DNA of 64,000 nucleotides from Algiphilus aromaticivorans DG1253 (GCF_000733765.1 NZ_JPOG01000001.1:1054001-1118000), one strand, 5' to 3'. Counted from the stretch's first letter, positions 25,639 through 34,535 are shown. Made by a program: numbers and translations. Notes: generated by a model from the letters alone, not told the origin.

Positions 25639-26774
25639 TCAGTCACGAAGTCAGCCTGCCGGTGGACGAGATTCTCGAGGCGGTGGAGCGCTTTGCGCGG
25701 GAGCGTGTCGCGCCAATGGCTGTGCGTCATGAGCAGCCGATGACAGCCGATACCGTGGCACAGCTCAACGAGGAGGTGGTGCAGCTGGGTCTCTTGCCGT
25801 TGGAGGATTGCGGCGGTACCGGCCTTTGGGAGGACTCGGCATCGCCGACCGCTAGGCGGCTTGGGCTGAGCATCCTTCAGCCCCTGTCTCGTGCCAGTAC
25901 GGGTTTTGCCTGGCAGTTGCAGGAACGGGCTCTGGCGCTTTGGCTGGCACGACGTCTCGATCTCGACGGCACAGGCCTCGTTGTCGTCACGCAGGGCCGC
26001 TATGGCCTGGCGCGCCATGCGCTAGCCCGCTATCTGTTCGGCACGCCATTGCGCGCCGAGGACGAGGCGATGCTCGATGACTGCTTCGGCACTGCAACCG
26101 GCACGCGGCTGCTGGTGGCTGCCGACCCCTGGTGGCGCGTGCTCATGCCGGTATGGCGGAAGGGCCTTGGCATGCAGTGGGTGTGCTTCGCGCGGGAGGC
26201 CGTCGAATCCGGTCGGCACGAGCATCTGCATGGCCTGGACGAGCTGCTCGGTATCGCGTTGATGCCTCAGTCTGCCATCGAAGCCGAGCTGCCATCCCCG
26301 ATACAGGACACCCGCAGCCTGATGAGCGGCGTGCTGGTTCTGCAGGCCGCCGGACAGCTTGCCTTGGCGCATGGCGCACTGCGTCGCGCCCTCGAAATCG
26401 CGAGCGAATACGCCGGGCAGCGTCGGCAGGGGGGCGTCCGCATTGACGAGCATCCGGCCGTTCAGGCCTTGCTGACCGACGCTCGCTCGGTACTCGCTGA
26501 TACCGAAGTCTGGCTCTCCCGACTCGCTGCGTTGGAGCCGGAGGCGCCGCCAAGCCTGAACGAGGCCTTCCTGGCGCGCGCCAGTCTGCACCCAAGGATC
26601 TGTGGCGCCGCCAATGCCTGTATGCAGGTGCTTGGCGGAACCGGCTACATGCGGGACTGCGGGGTCGAGAAGATCGTGCGCGACTGCAATGTTTTGCGCT
26701 TGCTGCACGGCACGCCGGTGGAGCTGCACATGTTCGCCTCGGTGTTCTCCGTCAACGAAGCCTCGGCGGTTTGA
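25635..26774 (+). CDS. Acyl-CoA dehydrogenase-like protein, probably non-catalytic subunit
   Basis: 379 residues. The C-terminal helical domain is clearly ACAD (NACMQVLGGTGYMRDCGVEK, then RDCNVLRLLHGTPVELH). In normal ACADs the last part reads I-Y/F-E-G-T-x-Q-I, where Glu is the catalytic base; here the residue is His (LLHGTPVEL). The central beta-barrel signature (T-E-P-x-A-G-S-D) is also missing. The next gene is a complete ACAD. An inactive plus active pair recalls the alpha2beta2 ACADs of steroid and side-chain catabolism (ChsE-type in Mycobacterium). The start is fixed by the ATGA overlap with the GMC frame. Confidence 0.75.
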   Translation: MISHEVSLPVDEILEAVERFARERVAPMAVRHEQPMTADTVAQLNEEVVQLGLLPLEDCGGTGLWEDSASPTARRLGLSILQPLSRASTGFAWQLQERALALWLARRLDLDGTGLVVVTQGRYGLARHALARYLFGTPLRAEDEAMLDDCFGTATGTRLLVAADPWWRVLMPVWRKGLGMQWVCFAREAVESGRHEHLHGLDELLGIALMPQSAIEAELPSPIQDTRSLMSGVLVLQAAGQLALAHGALRRALEIASEYAGQRRQGGVRIDEHPAVQALLTDARSVLADTEVWLSRLAALEPEAPPSLNEAFLARASLHPRICGAANACMQVLGGTGYMRDCGVEKIVRDCNVLRLLHGTPVELHMFASVFSVNEASAV

Positions 26775-26909
26775 TCTACGTCATGAACCGCTGTCTCGCA
26801 GGCGCGCAGGCTTCAATCGGAATCTGCGTCCCAGCAGGGGAGGGCCTTGCGATGAGAGCGTCACAGAATCACTGGGTGCCCGGATCGTCAGCGGTACGGC
26901 CTCGCGGGA

Positions 26910-28334
26910 ATGGCTGAGATCATGGGACATCCTCAGCCCATCGTCTCCAGCAGCGGCAAGCCGGTCATCGCTGGTGCTGCGAGCGGCGACGCCGAGCATT
27001 TGCTAGGACATTTGCCCCCTACGCACGCGTTATCCCCGCGGCGGGCATTTGCCGCGCTGCGCTTTCCAACCCGACTGCTGGTCGATGCCAGTCCAGTTGA
27101 CCCCTGGGAGCTGGACACGCGCCGCCTGCCAGCCACCCTGCAGCGATTGCGCCGGCGCACGCGCGCATTTGTGCAGCGCGAACTGGAGCCACTCGCGCTG
27201 CAGATCGACGCGATGCCGCACTGGCCGGCAGGTCAGCAGCCCGAGGAGCTGAATGAGTTGCTACGCCGCGCCGGGCGAGCGGGCCTGCTGACGGATACGC
27301 TGCCGTGGCCCCTGGGCTCGGGGCCGCCAATGCGTTATCGGCATTCCCTTGCCATGCAGCAGAGCATCAAGGTCGAGGAGCTGGCGCGCGGATGCGGCGG
27401 CCTGATGCTGCTGCTGTCCGCCCACGTGCTGGGTCTGGCGCCCCTGCTGCAGAGTGGAGATCCCCGCCTTCTGCGCCGCTTTGTGCTGCCGGCGTTTCGC
27501 GCCTGCCGTCGCGGCGATCCGCATCTCTTCGCCTACGCGATCACTGAGCCGGCCGCTGGATCCGACGTCGAGGATGGTCACGGTGCTGCCTGTTATCGAC
27601 CGGGCGTCGTTGCTCGGCGTACCGAAGGGGGCTGGCTTTTGCGCGGTCGCAAGTGCTTTATCAGCGGCGGCGACGTCGCCAAGAGCATTGCAGTCTTTGC
27701 CGCCCTCGACGGCGAGGATATGGCCTCCTGGACCTGCTTTCTGGTCCACAACGACAGCCCCGGCTTCCGCGTGGCACGCACCGAGCTGAAGATGGGCATG
27801 CGCGCTTCCGGTGCGGCGGAGCTTGAGCTCGAGGATGTCTTCGTGCCGAGTGACCGGGTCGTCGGTGGATTACGTCAGGGCTGGGCGTTGAATCGCGCCA
27901 CGCTGAACATGTCGCGCCTGCCGGTAGGCGCCATGGCGGTGGGTTTTGCCCAGGCGGCAGCGGACATCGCCGTGGATTTCGCGCGCAGCCAGAGGCTGGG
28001 AGATCGCCGGCTTATCGACTACCAGGAGGTCCAGACCGCCATTGCGGACATGCTTGCGGAATGTGCCGCAATCCGGGCCTTCATCTGGCAAAGCGCCCGC
28101 AGCTGGGCGCCCCGGCAGATGACCGGAGCCGCCTGCAAGTTCCATTGCACCGACGCCGCGGTACGCGTGGCGTACCAGGCCATGGATCTTCTTGGCAATC
28201 ACGCGGTGTTGCCCGGAATGCGCGCCGAGAAAGTGTTCCGGGATGCACGCCTTACCCAGATCTTCGAAGGCACCAATCAGATCAACCGACTGGCGCTCAT
28301 CGAGGATATGCAGGACCTCTTCCTCAACGTTTAG
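26910..28334 (+). CDS. Acyl-CoA dehydrogenase
   Basis: 474 residues, longer than the usual 380-390 because of an N-terminal stretch of about 70 residues. FAD/substrate motif LFAYAITEPAAGSD (about 207-219), CFISGGDVAKSIAVFAALD, and the C-terminal AEKVFRDARLTQIFEGTNQI with the catalytic Glu are intact, so this is a working ACAD oxidising an acyl-CoA at C2-C3. The residue block KMGMRASGAAELELEDVFVP is standard. The start is uncertain: ATG 26910 and 26922 both have weak ribosome-binding sites. It lies 135 bp after the degenerate ACAD-like gene and 11 bp before the ADC-family gene. Confidence 0.88.
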   Translation: MAEIMGHPQPIVSSSGKPVIAGAASGDAEHLLGHLPPTHALSPRRAFAALRFPTRLLVDASPVDPWELDTRRLPATLQRLRRRTRAFVQRELEPLALQIDAMPHWPAGQQPEELNELLRRAGRAGLLTDTLPWPLGSGPPMRYRHSLAMQQSIKVEELARGCGGLMLLLSAHVLGLAPLLQSGDPRLLRRFVLPAFRACRRGDPHLFAYAITEPAAGSDVEDGHGAACYRPGVVARRTEGGWLLRGRKCFISGGDVAKSIAVFAALDGEDMASWTCFLVHNDSPGFRVARTELKMGMRASGAAELELEDVFVPSDRVVGGLRQGWALNRATLNMSRLPVGAMAVGFAQAAADIAVDFARSQRLGDRRLIDYQEVQTAIADMLAECAAIRAFIWQSARSWAPRQMTGAACKFHCTDAAVRVAYQAMDLLGNHAVLPGMRAEKVFRDARLTQIFEGTNQINRLALIEDMQDLFLNV

Positions 28335-28345
28335 CGGAGATTGTG

Positions 28346-29170
28346 ATGGCGACCGAACTTCGAAGCAGCATGACACTTGTCCGCGAAGATCCCTTCTTCG
28401 ACGTGCGAAGCAGCGCCGTGACGACGAGTCAGGGCAGCGTCGAGTTACCCATCCTCTACCGGGACAGTACTTGCGTTCAGGCCTTCTTCCTTTGCGATCT
28501 CGATCGCGTGCGCGCGGCGCTGCTGGATCGCCCGTTTGACCCAGGGCTGGTCATCGGGCGACGCGCGCTGGTTTCCGTCGCATTCTTCGAGTACCGCGAT
28601 ACCAGTATCGGGGTCTACAACGAGGCGGGTATTGCCGTACCGGTCGTGCCATATGGAACGCGGCCGCGAGGATGGCGCGAACTGCTTTGGGATGTCGACA
28701 ATCCGCGGCGCGAGCTGGGCTTTCACATCCTGCATCTGCCGGTGACGACCGCCATTGCCAATGCTGGCGGGCGTGAGATCTGGGGATATCCGAAATTCAT
28801 CACCTCCATACCGTTCGCGCTGGAAGGGGCAAGACTGCGCGCTGAAGTGCGTGATCCGGATTGTGATTCGTCCATCGTGAGTCTCAGTGGAAGGATGGGG
28901 CCTGCCCTGCGCGTGCCGACCATGAGCCTTCTGCTGTATTCGCGGAAGAACGGTAGATGGTTGCGAACTAGCGTCAACGCGCGCGGCACGACACGGGCTT
29001 CGATGAGTGGCAGCGTGCGCCTGCAGACCGGAAGTTCCGAGCACGCAATGGCCAAGACGCTTCGCAAGCTCGATCTGACCGAGGCGCGCCCGGTGATGGT
29101 GAGTCGATGCACCGACTTCCAGTCGCGACTCAACGAAGGCTTGTCGATGTCGGACCCCGGCAGCGTGTGA
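28346..29170 (+). CDS. Acetoacetate decarboxylase family protein
   Basis: 274 residues. The ADC superfamily is recognised from GGREIWGYPKFITSIPF, which has the Glu and the Schiff-base Lys of the E-x(3)-GYPK motif, and from EYRDTSIGVYNEAGIAVPVVP near residue 90. Classical ADC decarboxylates acetoacetate, but many members are aldolase-dehydratases or unknown beta-keto acid enzymes. GCGGAGA precedes ATG 28346. As the last gene after two ACAD-like proteins and a GMC oxidoreductase it would fit decarboxylation or cleavage of a beta-keto intermediate, which is inference. Confidence 0.8.
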   Translation: MATELRSSMTLVREDPFFDVRSSAVTTSQGSVELPILYRDSTCVQAFFLCDLDRVRAALLDRPFDPGLVIGRRALVSVAFFEYRDTSIGVYNEAGIAVPVVPYGTRPRGWRELLWDVDNPRRELGFHILHLPVTTAIANAGGREIWGYPKFITSIPFALEGARLRAEVRDPDCDSSIVSLSGRMGPALRVPTMSLLLYSRKNGRWLRTSVNARGTTRASMSGSVRLQTGSSEHAMAKTLRKLDLTEARPVMVSRCTDFQSRLNEGLSMSDPGSV

Positions 29171-29203
29171 CGGATTGTCGGCGGGGTTGACCGCATGCCC
29201 TAA

Positions 29204-29226
29204 AACAAGTAAAAAGAATACTACTT
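29204..29226. promoter_or_regulatory. NsrR-like operator upstream of the RIC gene
   Basis: The halves AACAAGTAAAA and GAATACTACTT are separated by one base, the 11-1-11 spacing of NsrR sites. The symmetry is imperfect (AAG--GTATT in the right half is best). It ends 26 bp before ATG 29253, a suitable place for repression of a nitric-oxide repair gene. Confidence 0.55.
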
Positions 29227-29252
29227 TATTCATGTCGCAAGGAGAGAACAGG

Positions 29253-29930
29253 ATGGCGCAGCTGCAAGAACAAAGTCTCGGCGAGCTCGCTCGCACCATT
29301 CCCGGCGCAACGGCTGTCTTCCACAACTACCGGCTCGACTTCTGTTGCGGGGGCGACAAGATGCTCCGCGAAGCCGCGCAGATGCGGGGCGTGGATCCGG
29401 ATGAGGTGGTCGCCAGGCTGGAGGATCTGCTGGCCGCGCCACCTTCCGCCGAGCACTGGGAACAGGCCAGCGAAGCAGAGCTGATCGACCACATCCTGGT
29501 GCGCTATCACGATCCGTTGCGCGAGCAGCTCCCTGAACTGCAGCGGCTGACCCGACGCGTGGAGAAGGTGCACGCTGCGCATCCCGATTGCCCGGCCGGG
29601 CTCGCCGATGTACTGGCGCAAATGGAGGAGGAGCTCGAGATGCACATGCGCAAGGAGGAGGAGGTTCTCTTTCCGATGCTCGCCAGGCGTCAGCATGGGG
29701 CCGCCTCTCAACCGGTGCGCGTGATGCGCGATGAGCACGACGCCCATGGTGAGGTTCTGGAGCGCATCGCGACGCTGACCAATGACATGCAGCCCCCGGA
29801 GCGAGCCTGCAACACCTGGCAGGCGCTATACGCCGGTCTGGCCCTGCTGCGGCACGATCTGATGGAGCACATCCATCTGGAGAACAACGTCCTGTTCCGG
29901 ATGGGGCAGACACGGGCACAGCCGGCCTAG
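29253..29930 (+). CDS. ytfE: RIC/YtfE iron-sulfur cluster repair di-iron protein
   Basis: 225 residues. The N-terminal DUF542 segment has the signature AVFHNYRLDFCCGGDKML (Cys31-Cys32) and the hemerythrin-like domain has the ligands of YtfE/ScdA: H-x-H in MHMRKEEEVLFP, DEHDAHGEVLE, and the H-x3-E pair in MEHIHLENNVLF. RIC proteins restore Fe-S clusters damaged by nitric oxide or peroxide. ATG 29253 has AAGGAGAG 6 nt upstream; ATG 29232 is in frame but lacks one. An NsrR-like site precedes it. A second, altered paralogue lies at 61495-62190. Confidence 0.92.
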   Translation: MAQLQEQSLGELARTIPGATAVFHNYRLDFCCGGDKMLREAAQMRGVDPDEVVARLEDLLAAPPSAEHWEQASEAELIDHILVRYHDPLREQLPELQRLTRRVEKVHAAHPDCPAGLADVLAQMEEELEMHMRKEEEVLFPMLARRQHGAASQPVRVMRDEHDAHGEVLERIATLTNDMQPPERACNTWQALYAGLALLRHDLMEHIHLENNVLFRMGQTRAQPA

Positions 29931-30010
29931 CCTCCGGCACGGCGCGCCCCGGATATTCCGAAGGTCCGCCTTGTCCTTCCACGCTGCCGGAGCGGCAGTA
30001 GGAGCGAGTA

Positions 30011-30838
30011 GTGCGCGCTTTGCCGGTGGATGTCGTTTCGGTGCAATCGCAGGTGGTCTACGGCCAGGTGGGCAACAATGTCGCTGTTCCGGCCCTGCAG
30101 GGCTTCGGCCTGCGAGTCGCCGCCGTGCCCACGGTCGTCTTGAGCAATACGCCGCATTACCCTAGCGTGCACGGTGGAGCACTGCCTGCGTCCTGGCTTG
30201 CAGGCTATCTGTATGACCTGCGCGCCCGCGGCGTGTGGCAAAGCGCGCGCGCCGTGCTCAGCGGCTACATCGGCAGCCCCGAGCAGGCCTCCTGTTTGGG
30301 CGAATGTCTGCAAGCCTTGCAGCAAGGGGTGAGGCCGCCATTGATCCTGGTGGATCCGGTGCTCGGCGATAGCGACAGCGGCCTGTACGTTGACGAGCGG
30401 CTCCCGGACATTTTCCGGCAGGCGCTGTTGCCCTATGCCGACGGCCTGACGCCGAACGGATTCGAGCTCGGCCTGCTGAGCGGCATGCCGGTCGATGACG
30501 TCGACGCCGCAGTGCGCGCGGCGCGTACCTTAATGGGAACGCGCGTGCAGTGGATCGTCGTGACGAGCGCTGCACCGGTTGCTGTGGCCGGCGACGAGAT
30601 GCAATTGCTGGTTGTTACGCCGGAGCGCGTCGAGCGGCTTGTGCATCGCCGTGTGCCGATCGCGCCCAAGGGGACCGGTGACCTCTTCAGCGCGACGCTG
30701 CTGGGACACTGGCTGACCGGCCTCGACATCGTCGAGGCCGCTCATCAGGCGGCGCAGGCCGTGCTTACCGTGCTGGAAGCGACCTCACGGGCGCAGTGCG
30801 AGGAAATGCTGCTGCCGTTGCCCCCGGCCCTTCCGTAG
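30011..30838 (+). CDS. pdxY: Pyridoxal kinase
   Basis: 275 residues with GTG start and AGGAG 7 nt upstream. The ribokinase-superfamily fold is recognised from VVSVQSQVVYGQVGNNVAVPAL (residues 8-29, the PdxY start), PLILVDPVLGDSDSGLYV, the dinucleotide loop ADGLTPNGFELGLLSG, and the anion hole/catalytic GTGDLF, where Asp is the base. It phosphorylates pyridoxal with ATP in the vitamin B6 salvage route. It follows the RIC gene on the same strand, with a gap of 80 bp. Confidence 0.9.
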   Translation: MRALPVDVVSVQSQVVYGQVGNNVAVPALQGFGLRVAAVPTVVLSNTPHYPSVHGGALPASWLAGYLYDLRARGVWQSARAVLSGYIGSPEQASCLGECLQALQQGVRPPLILVDPVLGDSDSGLYVDERLPDIFRQALLPYADGLTPNGFELGLLSGMPVDDVDAAVRAARTLMGTRVQWIVVTSAAPVAVAGDEMQLLVVTPERVERLVHRRVPIAPKGTGDLFSATLLGHWLTGLDIVEAAHQAAQAVLTVLEATSRAQCEEMLLPLPPALP

Positions 30839-30846
30839 CCGCTGCC

Positions 30847-31350
30847 TCAGGCGGCCAAACAGGCGCGATAGGCCGCCCGTGTCGCCATGAAATGGTCGAC
30901 GGGAAAGCGAATCGCGACGCCTTCCAGTGCCGCGAGCAGCATTTCCAGATGCGCGTCCCAGCCGGCAGCTGCGCGCGCCATGTCCTCGTTTGCCGGTACC
31001 TGGATGCTAAGGCAGAGCTGGGTTCCGGGCGCGCCGTCGGCAAGCTCCCAACGCAGCGGACGTTCCGGACCGTTGCCATCGTCCCAGGAGTAGCTCAGAA
31101 GCCTCTCGGGCTCCAGCTCGCGAATCGTGCTGTCGATGCAGTTGCCGCTCTGCCCGAAATCGAGGCAGATGCGGCCGCCGACGCGAAGCGCAATATTGCC
31201 CGGCGCCAGCCATTGCCCGAGTGCCTCGGGCGCAGTGAGCATGCGCCAGACTGACGCCGTATCGTGCTCCGGAATGTAGCGATGCAGGCAGGTGGTCAGC
31301 GTGTCGCCCTGCCGGAGAACGGTGCAGCAGGGAGCCTTGGCTTGCGCCAT
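30847..31350 (-). CDS. SRPBCC/AHSA1-type START domain protein
   Basis: 167 residues. The Activator-of-Hsp90-ATPase (AHSA1/CalC) START-like pattern is visible: HDTASVWRMLTAPEALGQWLAPG, then GGRICLDFG, the later ERLLSYSWDDG and the closing helix AGWDAHLEMLLAALEG. Such proteins bind hydrophobic ligands; no enzymatic role can be given. ATG 31350 is chosen for GGAGGAATT upstream. An FNR-type box (31418-31431) centred 74 bp upstream suggests anaerobic expression. Confidence 0.75.
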   Translation of the reverse strand: MAQAKAPCCTVLRQGDTLTTCLHRYIPEHDTASVWRMLTAPEALGQWLAPGNIALRVGGRICLDFGQSGNCIDSTIRELEPERLLSYSWDDGNGPERPLRWELADGAPGTQLCLSIQVPANEDMARAAAGWDAHLEMLLAALEGVAIRFPVDHFMATRAAYRACLAA

Positions 31351-31417
31351 GATCAATTCCTCCGCGAAAGCGGTAGTGCGTGAACACCGATTATTTCGGG
31401 CTAGTCTCCCGCCGGTA

Positions 31418-31431
31418 TTGATGCACATCAG
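31418..31431. promoter_or_regulatory. FNR/ANR-type box for the SRPBCC gene
   Basis: TTGATGCACATCAG matches TTGAT-N4-ATCAA at 9 of 10 positions, 74 bp upstream of the start at 31350 on the minus strand. Confidence 0.5.
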
Positions 31432-31459
31432 TTTCTTGCGGAAAAGCGGCTCATGGCGC

Positions 31460-31666
31460 TTAAGGGGCATCCGGTGGCTCGCCGCGCTCGCAGCGTCTGC
31501 ACCACAGTTTGTGGCCCAGCATTGCTGCGCGGCCCTCTGGGGTGGTCACCCAGGGGCGATTGATCCACGGCGGGCGATGGCGCACGTGCTGACGGTGTCC
31601 GCAGGCCAGCAAGGCGCGCCAGTCACCCAGCTCGTCTCGGTCGAAATCGACGATGGCCTGCCACAT
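31460..31666 (-). CDS. DUF3565 family small protein
   Basis: 68 residues. The pattern ACGHRQHVRHRPPWINRPWV and the terminal LWCRRCERG match the DUF3565 family, short proteins with conserved Cys/His residues that look like a metal-binding fold. Role unknown. It starts 15 bp after the NnrS stop in the direction of transcription, so it is probably co-transcribed with NnrS under the FNR-type box at 32941. Confidence 0.75.
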   Translation of the reverse strand: MWQAIVDFDRDELGDWRALLACGHRQHVRHRPPWINRPWVTTPEGRAAMLGHKLWCRRCERGEPPDAP

Positions 31667-31681
31667 GTTGCTATCGACGCT

Positions 31682-32818
31682 TCAGCGCGCGGGCACACGC
31701 AGAAGCAGCAGGAACAATAGCGCCAGCGCCAGGCTCCATAGCGCCGCTGCCGAACCGAGGGCGGCGAGGTTGTTGGCACCAAGCAGGCGCGTCAATGCGG
31801 CGAGACTCATCAGTCCCGCCACGAGCGGAAGCAGCGGCTGCTGTGCCGGTTGGTGGCGATTGCGCGTCAGGCGAACGCGCGCCATGACGGCGGTGCTCAA
31901 GGTGCCCAGCGCGCCGACAGTGATTGCGTGCGCAGCCCGGCTGGGGGGCAGCAGATCCAGCGTCCAACTCAGGCCCAGCAAGCCGAGGCCGACGACGAGC
32001 CAGGCGTAGCCGGCGCCCAGGCACCAGAGATCCGGTCTCCTGCGGCAGGCCCAGAGCCGCCAGCGCACGAGGCGCAGCAGGGCGAGGGCGGCGGCGGCAA
32101 GACTGAGCAGCCCGGCCAGGGGAGGTGCTCCGGGAATCGCCAGCGCGATGATGGCCCCCGCAACAGTCAGCAGCATAGCGCCCTCGATGGTCGGTTGGAC
32201 ACGATGATGCAGCGTGCCGCCACTTCGTTCGATGGCGCCGGCAGCGGCCGGGGCAATGATGCGCCCGCCCATGAACAGCATGAGCAATGAAAAGAGCAGC
32301 ACCGACTGTTGCAGGAGCAGGAACTGCAGCCATACCGGCCCACTGACGAATGCCAGCTGCACACTCGGCACCGCGGCGCAGATGGCGATCAGCAGCGGCG
32401 CGATGGCACGGTTGCGCAGCTTCTTCGCGCCGCGCAGGAAAGGCGGCGCCACGGTGGCGGCCAGCAGCAGCGCAAAGGCGAAGTTGCTGAGCAACGCCAG
32501 CGCTCCACCTGGCATCATCAGGAAGCTGATACGGCCGAGCAGCCACAGCCCGGCCAGCGCCAGTACGCGTGGCCGCGGGCTGCGCGTTACCAGAAAGCCG
32601 GTAACAACAGCCAGCCCGAAGCCGAAAAGCAGCTCGTGGGCGTGTCCCGTGACGCTGGCCCAGCCCGGGAGCAGCGCAGCACCAGAGAGCATGCCGTGTA
32701 CCGAAGCCGGCACTGCCAGCGCGCCGTAGGCGGCTGCGGCTGGAAAGAAGATCCCCTCCGCAGCTACGGGGCGCGCTCGCCGGGTGGGTTGGGAGTCGGA
32801 AGCTGGGAAGGCGGGCAC
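31682..32818 (-). CDS. nnrS: NnrS family membrane protein
   Basis: 378 residues from GTG 32818. About twelve hydrophobic helices and the NnrS signatures GHAHELLFGFGLAVVTGFLVTRSPRP (residue about 60), GRISFLMMPGG, MGGRIIAPAAA and ALGTLSTAVMARVRLTR are present. NnrS is a heme- and copper-containing membrane protein that protects against nitrosative stress. An ATG at 32926 would add 36 residues but lies only 15 bp from a perfect FNR-type box, probably upstream of the transcript start, so the later start is preferred with low certainty. A second nnrS is at 63092. Confidence 0.85.
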   Translation of the reverse strand: MPAFPASDSQPTRRARPVAAEGIFFPAAAAYGALAVPASVHGMLSGAALLPGWASVTGHAHELLFGFGLAVVTGFLVTRSPRPRVLALAGLWLLGRISFLMMPGGALALLSNFAFALLLAATVAPPFLRGAKKLRNRAIAPLLIAICAAVPSVQLAFVSGPVWLQFLLLQQSVLLFSLLMLFMGGRIIAPAAAGAIERSGGTLHHRVQPTIEGAMLLTVAGAIIALAIPGAPPLAGLLSLAAAALALLRLVRWRLWACRRRPDLWCLGAGYAWLVVGLGLLGLSWTLDLLPPSRAAHAITVGALGTLSTAVMARVRLTRNRHQPAQQPLLPLVAGLMSLAALTRLLGANNLAALGSAAALWSLALALLFLLLLRVPAR

Positions 32819-32940
32819 GGTGTGGAGGAGAACGGGGAGCGGTATTGGTGATCGTGCGCGACAGCTGCGTGTGCCGCACGGCGGCCGGCAGAGGCCGACG
32901 GCAGGGCGCCAGAGTATGCCGGGCATAGCCGGCAGTCGTC

Positions 32941-32954
32941 TTGATTCGAATCAA
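32941..32954. promoter_or_regulatory. Perfect FNR-type box for nnrS
   Basis: TTGATTCGAATCAA matches the consensus at all ten specified positions. It is located upstream of the nnrS gene on the minus strand. Confidence 0.7.
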
Positions 32955-33469
32955 TGCCGTGCTTGGCGGCGCGGATGCGCGTTGAGAGCTGTTAGACGGG
33001 TGACAGCGCCCTTTATGCACCCGATATGGGACGCGGTGCGGGAGATTTCGCAGGAGACCCACGAGCAGGCTTTCGTTGTCCTGGCTCCTGTCATGCGAGT
33101 GCTCGCTCTGCAGAGTTCGGGGGGCGCCTGCCACCGGTCCGGGCATCGCGTTGCCAATTCGGTAGCTGGATTCGCGAGCGCCGTCCTGCCATATGGCCCG
33201 GGTGTCCTGTCGTGTGCGCGCGACAACGCCGAGTCTCGTTGTGCCCTTGATCCGGATCATATTCCCGGCCCGGCGAAGGTGACAGACTGCCGCTGCGGTA
33301 AGACGTGGCAGTCGCCATGCAGCTGCAAGAACTCCGAGCGCTTGGCGCCTACCGCCAGCACGACCGATGGCTAGGGCGGGAGCGCCCTCGCTGGCGGAGA
33401 CTTCTTCTTCGTGCGAGCAGGGTGTCTGGGGAACCCGGCCGCCTCCCGGCATTGGAAAGGAGCGACAGG
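32955..33469. other. Long intergenic region with moaA leader
   Basis: About 515 bp between nnrS and moaA without a convincing gene. TTGATCCGGATCAT (33247-33260) is a 9 of 10 FNR-type box. The 209 bp from it to moaA are GC-rich with possible hairpins, for example CTGCC...GGCAG near 33287-33311. A molybdenum-cofactor RNA is known upstream of moaA in other proteobacteria, but I could not recognise its conserved elements here. Confidence 0.4.
33247..33260. promoter_or_regulatory. FNR-type box upstream of moaA
   Basis: TTGATCCGGATCAT, 9 of 10 matches, centre 216 bp before ATG 33470. If used, the moa transcript would have a leader of about 175 nt. Confidence 0.45.
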
Positions 33470-34450
33470 ATGGACGAGGCACTCAAGGACCAGTTCGGGC
33501 GTCGGTTCGCCTACCTGCGGCTGTCAATTACTGACGTCTGCAACTTCCGCTGTGAATACTGCCTGCCCGACGGTTATCAGGGTACGCCCCGCGGCTTTCT
33601 CGGGCGCGGCGAGATCCAGCGACTGATCGGCTATTTTGCCCGCCTCGGAATCCGCAAGCTGCGGCTGACCGGCGGCGAACCGCTGGTGCGTCGCGATGTG
33701 CTGGACATCGTGCGTGATGCGGCAGCCACACCGGGCATCGAGCGGCTGGCCATGACGACCAATGGCTATCGCCTCGTCGACCTGGCTCAGCCCTTGCGTG
33801 AAGCCGGGCTGGATGCCATCAACATCAGCCTGGACAGCCTCGATTCCGAAAATTTTGAGCGCATCACCGGCGACCGACGTCATGTTCAGGTGATGGCCGG
33901 CGTCGAAGCAGCTCTGGCGACCGGCTTCGAGCAGGTCAAGATCAATACCGTGCTTCTGCGCGGGCTGAACGATTTCGAGGTGGCCGATTTCGTCGAATAC
34001 GTGCGGGAGCGCGCGCTGTCCGTTCGCTTCATCGAGCTCATGCGCACGCGCGATAACAGCGACTATTTCGATCAGCGCCACGTGCGCGCCCTCGCTGTCG
34101 CGCAGCAGCTCGAAGCCGACGGCTGGACGCGATATCAGCGCGAGGCTACCGATGGACCGGCGATCGAGTTCTCGCATCCGGATTACGCCGGGCGCATCGG
34201 TTTCATAACCCCCTATGCTGCCGGCTTCTGCGATGGATGCAATCGGTTGCGGGTAACGGCACGCGGTGGTCTGCGGCTCTGCCTCTTTGGCGACGGCACG
34301 CGGGATTTGCGTCCCCTGCTGCAGGACGATGCGCAAGAGACGGCTTTCCGCGAGAGCGTCTTCGATGCACTCTTCCATAAGACGGCCGGCCACCGGCTGC
34401 ATGAAGGTGATTACGGTGATACCCCGCATCTCGCCATGACGGGGGGCTGA
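33470..34450 (+). CDS. moaA: GTP 3',8-cyclase
   Basis: 326 residues. Radical-SAM motif CNFRCEYC (Cys24, 28, 31), the LRLTGGEPLVRRD block, and the C-terminal second-cluster motif FCDGCNRLRVTARGGLRLCLF are all intact. The protein ends TGG, normal for MoaA, whose final GG is needed for activity. It converts GTP to 3',8-cyclo-GTP in the first step of molybdenum cofactor synthesis. AAGGAG precedes the ATG. It heads a moaA-moaD-moaE cluster; the cofactor is required by the NarG protein encoded further right. Confidence 0.95.
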   Translation: MDEALKDQFGRRFAYLRLSITDVCNFRCEYCLPDGYQGTPRGFLGRGEIQRLIGYFARLGIRKLRLTGGEPLVRRDVLDIVRDAAATPGIERLAMTTNGYRLVDLAQPLREAGLDAINISLDSLDSENFERITGDRRHVQVMAGVEAALATGFEQVKINTVLLRGLNDFEVADFVEYVRERALSVRFIELMRTRDNSDYFDQRHVRALAVAQQLEADGWTRYQREATDGPAIEFSHPDYAGRIGFITPYAAGFCDGCNRLRVTARGGLRLCLFGDGTRDLRPLLQDDAQETAFRESVFDALFHKTAGHRLHEGDYGDTPHLAMTGG

Positions 34451-34535
34451 TGCATATGGCGATCCCGTACGCCGCTGTCTTCCGTTCGAGCCGCACCGCA
34501 ACCGCGGATGCGCCAGCACCAAAGGAGTCCCTGCG

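Noticed and set aside
26763-26785. TTGATCTACGTCAT near the end of the ACAD-like gene
   Set aside because: The second half-site is poor (8 of 10 matches) and it overlaps a stop codon inside an apparent operon.
33016-33374. Open frame of about 119 codons (MHPIWDAVREISQ...) between nnrS and moaA
   Set aside because: No ribosome-binding site, no recognisable domain, irregular composition; probably chance within the leader region.
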